Shown: in pieces, positions 1 to 5,739 of the stretch
Numbering within the stretch: the first letter of the stretch is position 1
How the letters are laid out: every line of letters starts with the position of its first letter
Source of the DNA: an uncultured Chromatiaceae bacterium
GTDB taxonomy: Bacteria > Pseudomonadota > Gammaproteobacteria > Enterobacterales > Alteromonadaceae
DNA length: 8,066 nt
NCBI GenBank assembly: GCA_946482325.1
Contig: CAMLRA010000178.1
Span: 1 to 8,066 of the forward strand
Direction: 5' to 3'
Program-made: the position numbers and the translations under genes
Notes under the pieces: generated by a model
Seen by the model: the letters and a program-made list of their open reading frames with translations, nothing else
Database searches by the model: none
What the model was told of the DNA's origin: nothing

Positions 1-91
1 GTACATATAACGCTGATTGCAAATGCCCCTGATGGATAGGGTCAAAAGTGCCACCATAAAAGCCGCGTAGTTTGGGCAAAGCCGGTGCCAT
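1..91 (-). CDS. nadD: Nicotinate-nucleotide adenylyltransferase, N-terminal fragment (runs off left edge)
   Basis: Only the first 30 codons are in the window. They begin at the ATG at 91-89 and include the nucleotidyltransferase signature GGTFDPIHQGH at about residues 13-23. This is the ATP-binding (T/H)xGH-type loop of NadD, with both histidines present. NadD adenylates nicotinate mononucleotide to deamido-NAD in the cytoplasmic NAD biosynthesis pathway. The start is supported by a GGAGA Shine-Dalgarno 7 bases upstream and by the 3-base gap after the holA stop codon. Its position directly after holA matches the conserved gammaproteobacterial order, where rsfS and rlmH usually follow. The rest of the gene is outside the window, so its integrity cannot be judged. 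CoaD and other adenylyltransferases share the fold, but this form of the motif together with the context favours NadD. Confidence 0.93.
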   Translation of the reverse strand, partial: MAPALPKLRGFYGGTFDPIHQGHLQSALYV

Positions 92-94
92 CGC

Positions 95-1135
95 TTAATC
101 TCCGGCGACCAGTTGCTGCAACGCAAACACTTTGGGCACAGGTTTGATAAACAAAGTCACCAGGTGCGCCAGCGCAGTTTCAGGATTGCTTAGCTGACCA
201 GATTTAAAACTGCGGTCAAACACCTGCAGTTCCTGCAACAAAAAATGTAACCAGTTTGGTGATAACCGCAGCAGTGCCTGCTGATAGAGCGGCTGGCGTT
301 TAGGCCAGATGCCGTGTTTTTTATAGTGCTCGTCGCTCAGCTGACCGGCTTGTTGCAGCGACAGTAAAGTGGTGGCTTCTTTTTGCAGCTGCCAGGCAAT
401 GATCACAGGCTCAGTGTCCTGTTGTAACAGCCGGTCGAGCCGGTGCAGCGCTTCTTCGCCCTGGCCGGCCAATAAAGCATCCACCAGCTGAAACACGGTA
501 AAATGCGATTGGTCCGCCAGATACTGCTGTAAAAAAGCGCCATCGAGCCACTGGCCATGCGCCGTCAACGCCAGTTTTTCCAGTTCCTGCCGTGCAGCCA
601 ATAAGTTACCGGCGGCATGGTGCTGCAACAGTTGTAATGCGTCGGTTTGTAGTTTGAGGCCAAGTTGCTGTGCCCGCTCTTTCAACCAGCGCATAAACTG
701 ATTGTCATCAAGCGGATAAAACTGCACCTGCACACCTTGTTCGGACAAGGTCTTAAACCAGCTGGTTTTACTGAATTCGCCGCTATTGCGGGCGGCGTGT
801 AATACCAGACACACATCCGGGTGCAGCATAGCCGGGATTTTTTTTAGCTGGTCCTGTTGGGCCGGCGTAATTTTGCTGGTGCCAAGGTCGAGTTCAATCA
901 GTTTGCGGTCAGAAAATAATGACAGGCTGTTAAATTCGCCAAACAGGCTGTCCCAGTCAAGCTGCGCTTCAAGCAGATAACTTTGCCGCTCGGTAAACCC
1001 CTGATTACGGGCAGCAGAACGGATCTCATCAAGGCTTTCCAGTTTTTGTAACGGTTCTTCTCCAAATACCAGATAAACCGGCGCCAGCTGTTTTTTTAAG
1101 CTGGCACCCAGTTGATTGGCATAGAGTTTCAGCAT
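95..1135 (-). CDS. holA: DNA polymerase III subunit delta
   Basis: The product is 346 aa, against 343 in E. coli as I recall it. Delta is the clamp-loader subunit that opens the beta sliding clamp within the DnaX complex during replication. The N-terminal domain begins with LKLYANQLG and contains YLVFGEEPL at about 21-29, which matches the degenerate P-loop region of delta that does not bind ATP. The sequence SLF at 72-74 falls at the same positions as the E. coli beta-binding wedge (S-L-F at 72-74). GNLLAARQELEKLAL at 176-190 is the conserved helical domain II motif. HFTVFQLVDALLAG at 211-224 opens the C-terminal collar domain. The ATG start lies 3 bases after the lptE stop (TAA GCC ATG) and the stop lies 3 bases before nadD, so expression is probably coupled within the leuS operon. 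No strong Shine-Dalgarno precedes the start, which fits translational coupling. Nothing looks damaged. Confidence 0.97.
   Translation of the reverse strand: MLKLYANQLGASLKKQLAPVYLVFGEEPLQKLESLDEIRSAARNQGFTERQSYLLEAQLDWDSLFGEFNSLSLFSDRKLIELDLGTSKITPAQQDQLKKIPAMLHPDVCLVLHAARNSGEFSKTSWFKTLSEQGVQVQFYPLDDNQFMRWLKERAQQLGLKLQTDALQLLQHHAAGNLLAARQELEKLALTAHGQWLDGAFLQQYLADQSHFTVFQLVDALLAGQGEEALHRLDRLLQQDTEPVIIAWQLQKEATTLLSLQQAGQLSDEHYKKHGIWPKRQPLYQQALLRLSPNWLHFLLQELQVFDRSFKSGQLSNPETALAHLVTLFIKPVPKVFALQQLVAGD
99..103 (-). promoter_or_regulatory. Ribosome binding site of nadD
   Basis: GGAGA on the minus strand lies inside the last codons of holA, 7 bases before the nadD ATG. It is the best Shine-Dalgarno match among the operon junctions here. 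It supports the ATG at 91 as the start and suggests that nadD can start translation on its own as well as by coupling to holA. Confidence 0.7.
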
Positions 1136-1138
1136 GGC

Positions 1139-1624
1139 TTAGAGCCGGCCGAATTGACGGATAATGCGGGCGACCGCCTGCTGGCGCAGTTCAGTCAGCA
1201 TCAGGTCCAGCTCTTTGGATTTCGCCAGTGCGCGGGACGGGTCGTCCTGATAATCGCGGTACAGTTCAATCTGGTAAGGACGGGGTTCTTGCCCGGGCAA
1301 TACCAGCTGATAATTCACCTTGTAAATCAGTTCGTATTCGGCGACCTGGCCGTTCGGGAACAACGACAGCGTGCGGCGCTGCAGGCTGTCTGAATCCAGC
1401 ACAAAAATGGCAGCTTTGGCATCTGAGCTATCCAGCAGTTTGACCTGATTGCGCTCTAATTGCGCGCCCAGTTGCTGCAGCAGCTCCGAATGCTTGTCGC
1501 CTTGCAGATATACCGCCGGATATTTCTCCAACGGTAAAGAACCACGCAGCTGAAAACCGCAACCGCTGAGCAGCAGGCTCAGCAGCAGCGGTAACAGCAG
1601 GGCAGGCAGGCGCAGGGCGCGCAT
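1139..1624 (-). CDS. lptE: LPS-assembly lipoprotein LptE
   Basis: The product is a 161-aa outer-membrane lipoprotein. LptE plugs the LptD barrel and helps place lipopolysaccharide on the cell surface. The N-terminus is a lipoprotein signal peptide: basic residues at 2 and 5, a Leu-rich core, then lipobox L19-S20-G21-C22. The residue after the cysteine is Gly rather than Asp, consistent with Lol-dependent sorting to the outer membrane. The mature protein begins CGFQLRG, the typical LptE (formerly RlpB) opening, and contains YPAVYLQGD and a C-terminal RQFGRL. It is somewhat shorter than E. coli LptE (about 193 aa as I recall), mainly in the C-terminal region. Its ATG overlaps the leuS TGA by one base (TGATG), so translation is probably coupled. 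Position between leuS and holA is the conserved location for this gene and strengthens the call despite low sequence conservation in the family. Confidence 0.95.
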   Translation of the reverse strand: MRALRLPALLLPLLLSLLLSGCGFQLRGSLPLEKYPAVYLQGDKHSELLQQLGAQLERNQVKLLDSSDAKAAIFVLDSDSLQRRTLSLFPNGQVAEYELIYKVNYQLVLPGQEPRPYQIELYRDYQDDPSRALAKSKELDLMLTELRQQAVARIIRQFGRL

Positions 1625-4254
1625 CAGCCGACCACCAGACTCAGCAGTTTACCCGGTACGTAGACGACTTTTTTCAGTTCAACGCCTTCGAGGTAACGCT
1701 GGACGTTTTCTTCGGCTTTGGCGAGCGCCAGCACGTCGTCCTGGGTCGCATCAATGGCGACAGTCACTTTGCTGCGCACTTTACCGTTGATTTGCACCAC
1801 CACCAGTTTGGCATCTTCGACCAGCGCCGACTCGTCGACTGCAGGCCAGCCGCTACGCTCCAGTTCAGTGGTGTAGCCCAGCGCTTTCCACAGATACTGT
1901 GATAAGTGTGGTGTGATCGGGTTCAGCAGTTGCAGCACAGCAATAATGGCTTCGCCGAGCACCGCTTTATCCTGCGCGGTTTCAACCGGCGCTTTTTGCA
2001 ACTTGTTCATCAGCTCCATAATGGCAGCGACGGCAGTGTTAAAGGTATAACGCCGGCCAATGTCGTCGGTCACTTTGGCGATGGTTTTGTGCAGTTCACG
2101 GCGCAGTGCTTTTTGGTCGGCATTTAACGCTGCTTTATCGAGAGCTTCCACCTGACCAAAAGTGCTGAACTCGTTGACCAAAGTCCAGACGCGGCGTAGG
2201 AAGCGCAGCGCGCCTTCAACGGCAGAATCCTGCCATTCCAGCGTTTGCTCTGGTGGCGACGTGAACATCATAAACAGCCGCACTGTGTCAGCGCCGTATT
2301 GGTCGATGACCGTTTGCGGGTCAATGCCGTTGTTTTTCGACTTCGACATTTTGCTCATGCCGGCTGATTCAACTTTCTGGCCATCGGATTTCAGTACTGC
2401 ACCGATAATACGGCCTTTGTCGTCACGCTCGACGGCAACGTCTTGTGGCGAGAACCAGGTTTTGCTGCCGCCTTCGTTGTCGCGGTAGAAAGTTTCCGCC
2501 AGCACCATGCCCTGGCATAACAGGCGTTTAAAGGGTTCGTCCGATTGCACCAGACCAACGTCACGCAATAACTTATGGAAGAAGCGTGAGTACAATAAGT
2601 GCAGGATGGCGTGTTCAATACCACCGATGTATTGGTCAACCGGCAACCAGTAGTTGGCTTTGGCCGGGTCCAGCATCATCTCAGTGTTATCCGGGCTGCA
2701 GTAACGGGCGTAGTACCAGCTGGATTCCATAAAGGTATCGAAAGTGTCGGTTTCGTGGAACGCGGCTTTGCCTTGATAAGTGGTTTTTGCCCACTCCGGG
2801 TCGGCTTTGATTGGCGATTTGACGCCGTCCATCACCACATCTTCCGGTAAACGTACTGGCAGCTGATCCGCCGGCACCGGCACTTGCGTGCCATCCTCCA
2901 GCGTCAGCACCGGAATTGGCGCACCCCAATAACGTTGGCGCGACACGCCCCAGTCGCGTAAGCGGTAATTGACTTTAACCTGGCCAACACCTCTCGCAAC
3001 CAGGGTGTCTGAAATGGCTTTAAAAGCAGCACTGAAATCCAGGCCGTCAAATTCGCCGGAGTTGATCAATACGCCTTTTTCGGTAAAGGCGGCTTTGCTT
3101 AAATCGACTACTGATTCTGAACCGGCAGCAGGCGCCACCACTTGTTTGATTTTCAGGCCGTATTTAGTGGCGAACTCATAGTCGCGCTGGTCATGGCCAG
3201 GCACTGCCATCACTGCGCCTGAGCCGTAGTCCATCAACACAAAGTTGGCGACAAAAATCGGCACCTGTTCACCGGTCAGTGGGTGTACGGCGAAGAAACC
3301 GGTCGGATGACCTTTTTTCTCCATCGTCGCCATGTCGGCTTCAGCGACTTTGTTGCCTTTGCAGTCTTCAATAAAGGCAGCCAGCTTGTCGTCCAGCTTG
3401 GCGGCTTTTTGTGCCAGCGGGTGCTGCGGCGCAATAGCGACATAAGTCACGCCGAATAAAGTATCAGGCCGGGTGGTGTAAATCGTGAAGTCGTAGCTGG
3501 AACCACCCAGGCTAAACTTGATTTCGACGCCTTCTGAGCGGCCAATCCAGTTGCGCTGCATAGTTTTGACCTGCTCAGGCCACTCGTCCAGCTGGTCTAA
3601 GTCATTGAGTAATTCTTCAGCGTAATCAGTGATTTTGATAAACCACTGGGCTAACTCACGCTGTTCGACCAAAGCGCCTGAACGCCAGCCGCGACCGTCG
3701 ATGACCTGCTCGTTCGCCAGCACACACTGGTCCACCGGGTCCCAGTTGACGGTGGCCATTTTTTTATAGACCAGGCCTTTTTCAAACAGCTTGGTGAAGA
3801 ACCATTGTTCCCACTTGTAATATTCTGGTTTGCAGGTGGCGATTTCGCGGTCCCAGTCATAACCAAAACCTAAGCGTTTGAGCTGGTTTTTCATGTAGTC
3901 GATATTGGCGTAAGTCCATTTGGCCGGCGCTGTTTTGTTAGCAATCGCGGCGTTTTCGGCCGGCAGACCAAAAGCATCCCAACCCATTGGTTGCATCACG
4001 TTTTTGCCTTGCATGCGCTGGAAACGGCTGATCACATCGCCAATGGTGTAGTTACGCACATGGCCCATGTGCAGGCGGCCACTTGGATAAGGAAACATCG
4101 ACAGACAGTAGTATTTTTCTTTGCCTGGCTCTTCCGTCACTTTAAAGGCGTTAGAGTCGGCCCAGTGCTGTTGTAAGGCGGTTTCAATCAGGCGCGGTTC
4201 ATACGTGGCTGCTTGCGCTGTAGGGGCCTGAGTGCTTTGTTCTGGTGCTTGCAT
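1624..4254 (-). CDS. leuS: Leucyl-tRNA synthetase
   Basis: The product is an 876-aa cytoplasmic class I synthetase that attaches leucine to tRNA-Leu (E. coli about 860 aa). The Rossmann catalytic core carries the HIGH-type signature HMGH at 62-65 and KMSKS at 635-639. The CP1 editing domain shows TTRPDTLFG at 260-268 and [15 protein letters not shown] at 344-358, with the threonine and aspartate positions needed to hydrolyse mischarged t[19 protein letters not shown] (429-444) and the leucine-specific region near 580-630 follow. The anticodon-binding helices and the C-terminal domain, ending [10 protein letters not shown], are intact. Compared with E. coli there are about 13 extra residues at the N-terminus, rich in Gln, Ala, Thr and Pro. 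The next in-frame Met is residue 53, inside the core, so this ATG is the only reasonable start. The Shine-Dalgarno is weak (GAGA, 8 bases upstream). The Cys ligands of the small zinc module appear replaced (Asp172, Gly189, Ser192). It is the first gene of the leuS-lptE-holA-nadD operon. Confidence 0.99.
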   Translation of the reverse strand: MQAPEQSTQAPTAQAATYEPRLIETALQQHWADSNAFKVTEEPGKEKYYCLSMFPYPSGRLHMGHVRNYTIGDVISRFQRMQGKNVMQPMGWDAFGLPAENAAIANKTAPAKWTYANIDYMKNQLKRLGFGYDWDREIATCKPEYYKWEQWFFTKLFEKGLVYKKMATVNWDPVDQCVLANEQVIDGRGWRSGALVEQRELAQWFIKITDYAEELLNDLDQLDEWPEQVKTMQRNWIGRSEGVEIKFSLGGSSYDFTIYTTRPDTLFGVTYVAIAPQHPLAQKAAKLDDKLAAFIEDCKGNKVAEADMATMEKKGHPTGFFAVHPLTGEQVPIFVANFVLMDYGSGAVMAVPGHDQRDYEFATKYGLKIKQVVAPAAGSESVVDLSKAAFTEKGVLINSGEFDGLDFSAAFKAISDTLVARGVGQVKVNYRLRDWGVSRQRYWGAPIPVLTLEDGTQVPVPADQLPVRLPEDVVMDGVKSPIKADPEWAKTTYQGKAAFHETDTFDTFMESSWYYARYCSPDNTEMMLDPAKANYWLPVDQYIGGIEHAILHLLYSRFFHKLLRDVGLVQSDEPFKRLLCQGMVLAETFYRDNEGGSKTWFSPQDVAVERDDKGRIIGAVLKSDGQKVESAGMSKMSKSKNNGIDPQTVIDQYGADTVRLFMMFTSPPEQTLEWQDSAVEGALRFLRRVWTLVNEFSTFGQVEALDKAALNADQKALRRELHKTIAKVTDDIGRRYTFNTAVAAIMELMNKLQKAPVETAQDKAVLGEAIIAVLQLLNPITPHLSQYLWKALGYTTELERSGWPAVDESALVEDAKLVVVQINGKVRSKVTVAIDATQDDVLALAKAEENVQRYLEGVELKKVVYVPGKLLSLVVG

Positions 4255-4268
4255 GCGAAGGATCTCAA

Positions 4269-4300
4269 CAGATAAATATCACGAGGGATATTGGCAAAAA
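4269..4300 (-). promoter_or_regulatory. Candidate sigma-70-like promoter of leuS
   Basis: The operon should have a promoter in the spacer before leuS. The best candidate I can read on the minus strand is TTTTTG, a 16-base gap, then TATTTA, about 20 bases upstream of the leuS ATG. Both boxes are weak matches to TTGACA and TATAAT, and the first lies in an AT-rich run where chance matches are likely. A second possibility further upstream is TTGTTG, an 18-base gap, then TATCCT. This overlaps the hairpin at 4331-4367. Neither is strong, and the start of transcription cannot be fixed from sequence alone. Confidence 0.25.
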
Positions 4301-4329
4301 ATAAAAGCAATTTGGCGTTAGGATAACGC
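4297..4329 (-). terminator. Possible weak terminator: short hairpin then T-rich run
   Basis: On the minus strand GCGTTA-TCC-TAACGC (4329-4315) forms a 6-bp stem with a 3-base loop. A T-rich stretch TTTTATTTTTT begins 8 bases later. The distance from stem to T-run is longer than in a typical intrinsic terminator, and the stem is short. It may end, or partly end, transcripts of the serine hydrolase gene before leuS. It could equally be a chance palindrome in an AT-rich promoter region. Confidence 0.35.
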
Positions 4330-4330
4330 A

Positions 4331-4367
4331 TTCAGGCCTGCGGCAACAACTGCCACGAAGGCCTGAA
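4331..4367 (-). terminator. Stable two-part hairpin downstream of the serine hydrolase gene
   Basis: The outer arms TTCAGGCCT (4331-4339) and AGGCCTGAA (4359-4367) are a perfect 9-bp inverted repeat. Inside, 4340-4345 pairs with 4351-4356 for another 6 bp, leaving a 5-base loop and a 2-base bulge. One inner pair is G-U in the minus-strand RNA but A-C in the plus-strand RNA, so the structure is slightly better on the transcribed strand. It begins 27 bases after the serine hydrolase stop. No T-run follows directly, so it is not a textbook intrinsic terminator. It may protect the 3' end of the mRNA, act together with the small hairpin and T-rich stretch downstream, or be a dispersed palindromic repeat. 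Confidence 0.5.
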
Positions 4368-4393
4368 AGGGGATGTGTGCAATTCAACACGGA

Positions 4394-5596
4394 TTATTTG
4401 CCAGCCGGCAGGGCGGCGAGCACTTTGCCGACCAGTTCATTCAGTTCAGTGCCGTTACCAATCCAGCGCGTGACGATTAATAAGTCATGAGCTTTATCCA
4501 GATAAATCACGTTGCGGCCAGCGCCTTCAAGGGTGATGGCGGAGGCGGGCGCTGCCGGCAGCGCTTTTTGGTCAGTATTTAAAAACCAGTTGGCAAATCC
4601 ATACTGGCGATTAGCCGGGCCGCCGGTGCTCGCCTGCTGAATAAACTCTCGGCTTATCAGCTGCTGACCATTCCAGTTACCGCCCTGCAAAAACAAATAA
4701 CCAAAGCGGGCCAGGTCCCAGGCGTTAATAAACATGCCACCGCCCCAGTGACCACCACCGGACACGGATTGCACCTTTTGGCCATCCAGCTCTATCCAGC
4801 TATTGTCATAACCAACCCAGCGCCAGGTCGACGACGCGCCGATTGGCCGCATGATCTGTTCGTTGAGTACTTGTGGCAGCGGTTTGCGCCAGACGTATAA
4901 AGTCGACAGCGCCAGCAGATTCATCCGCACATCATTGTATTTGTAATAAGTCCCAGGCGTGCGCAGTGGGCGATTGGGCCAGTCGGCCGGGGTTTTGCCT
5001 TCCGGCCGGTCGGCCCAGTCGGGCTTGCCCCACAAAGTGCCTTGCCAGTCGCTGCTTTGGCGCAGTAAGTGTTCCCAGCGGATTTGGCTGTTATGTCCGC
5101 CTTGATACAAATCAACGCCTGAGGGCATATAAGGCGCGACTTTGTCGTTGAAGCTGTGGATCAGCCCTTGTTGCCAGGCGAGGCCAGTGACCGTGGTTAA
5201 AAAAGTCTTGGTGATGCTGTGGGTCATATCGACTTTATCGACATCGCCCCAGCGCGCGATGACTTTGCCCTGATACACAATCAGGCCATTTGCCGCAGCG
5301 CGCACACTCATAGGGCCGATGATTTGGTCATAGGGCTCTTTTGCACCAAAAGTAGTGGCCTGCACCAGCGCCTGATCTTTGGGGGCCGGGTTTTCGCTGG
5401 CAATAGCATAATCCACCGCTTCCTGTAATAAAGTGGAATCGACCTGCAAACTTTGCGGGGTGGCTTCAGCCCATTGGCCGGCGGGCGGGAAATAAGTGTT
5501 GGCTGCAACTGGCAGCGATGCGCTTACCAGCAACAACAGAGCTGCTACGCTTTGTTGCAGCTGGCTTTTATATAAATTGTTAGGCTGCTCTTGCAT
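4394..5596 (-). CDS. Secreted serine hydrolase, beta-lactamase/NylB-like family (PF00144 type)
   Basis: The product is 400 aa. Residues 1-32 form a Sec signal peptide with hydrophobic core VAALLLLVSASLPV and likely cleavage after V30-A31-A32, so the enzyme should act in the periplasm or outside the cell. The catalytic S-x-x-K motif is S127-I-T-K130 (THSITKTF). The second motif lies in PGTYYKYND, where the usual Tyr-x-Asn reads Y220-N221-D222. The third motif, normally K-T-G or H-x-G, is probably G358-A-G360 before the final strands. GGGHWGGGMFINAWDLARFGY at 280-300 and the WRKPLPQVL segment fit the esterase/6-aminohexanoate-dimer-hydrolase-like branch rather than true beta-lactamases. Such enzymes hydrolyse esters, amides or D-amino-acid peptides; the substrate here cannot be read. 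The start is chosen from its AGGAG site. The gene lies between a TonB receptor and leuS, separated from both by hairpins. I saw no clear sigma-70 promoter in the 89 bases between its start and the upstream terminator. Confidence 0.88.
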   Translation of the reverse strand: MQEQPNNLYKSQLQQSVAALLLLVSASLPVAANTYFPPAGQWAEATPQSLQVDSTLLQEAVDYAIASENPAPKDQALVQATTFGAKEPYDQIIGPMSVRAAANGLIVYQGKVIARWGDVDKVDMTHSITKTFLTTVTGLAWQQGLIHSFNDKVAPYMPSGVDLYQGGHNSQIRWEHLLRQSSDWQGTLWGKPDWADRPEGKTPADWPNRPLRTPGTYYKYNDVRMNLLALSTLYVWRKPLPQVLNEQIMRPIGASSTWRWVGYDNSWIELDGQKVQSVSGGGHWGGGMFINAWDLARFGYLFLQGGNWNGQQLISREFIQQASTGGPANRQYGFANWFLNTDQKALPAAPASAITLEGAGRNVIYLDKAHDLLIVTRWIGNGTELNELVGKVLAALPAGK

Positions 5597-5604
5597 ATGC
5601 CATG

Positions 5605-5609
5605 CTCCT
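5605..5609 (-). promoter_or_regulatory. Ribosome binding site of the serine hydrolase gene
   Basis: AGGAG on the minus strand lies 8 bases before the ATG at 5596. A second ATG at 5603 lies only 1 base after this site and is in a different frame, so the spacing selects 5596 as the start. That choice gives a protein with a normal signal peptide. Confidence 0.75.
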
Positions 5610-5685
5610 GACCAAAAGCAGCAGCATGTCGGCGTTCAGTGAGCGGGGCAACCCGGCTGCGACCAATGCAGGTAATTGACGGGCG

Positions 5686-5714
5686 AAAAAAAGGAGAGGC
5701 AAGCCTCTCCTTTT
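5686..5714 (-). terminator. Strong intrinsic terminator of the TonB receptor gene, possibly bidirectional
   Basis: A perfect inverted repeat pairs 5689-5700 with 5703-5714. Its GC-rich core is GGAGAGGC/GCCTCTCC with a very short loop. On the minus strand the stem runs into seven T (5692-5686), the classic form of a Rho-independent terminator, 25 bases past the receptor stop codon. On the plus strand the stem ends in four T, so it could also stop opposing transcription, although no plus-strand gene is seen. It separates the receptor from the serine hydrolase, which therefore needs its own promoter or read-through. Confidence 0.95.
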
Positions 5715-5739
5715 GATAGGGACTGAATCAAAGGCTGTA

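Noticed and set aside
786..980. Plus-strand open frame opposite holA, and similar plus-strand frames opposite lptE and leuS (such as 1112-1393, 2162-2488, 2599-2850)
   Set aside because: They lie fully inside well-supported genes on the other strand, have no recognisable protein features, and are explained as shadow frames.
4255..4393. T-box riboswitch controlling leuS
   Set aside because: T-boxes belong mainly to Gram-positive bacteria. The spacer is too short and I see neither the conserved T-box sequence nor the stem I/antiterminator layout.
4873..5428. Plus-strand and out-of-frame minus-strand frames within the serine hydrolase gene
   Set aside because: The hydrolase frame has a signal peptide, RBS and catalytic motifs. 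The overlapping frames have composition typical of shadow translation, with many Arg, Ala and Cys.
5601..5603. Alternative ATG for the serine hydrolase
   Set aside because: It is in another frame and only 1 base from the Shine-Dalgarno, so it is unlikely to be used.
5642..5660. Imperfect inverted repeat near GCGGGGCAACCCGGC as an operator or terminator
   Set aside because: The stem has a central mismatch, is short, has no T-run, and could arise by chance in GC-rich sequence.
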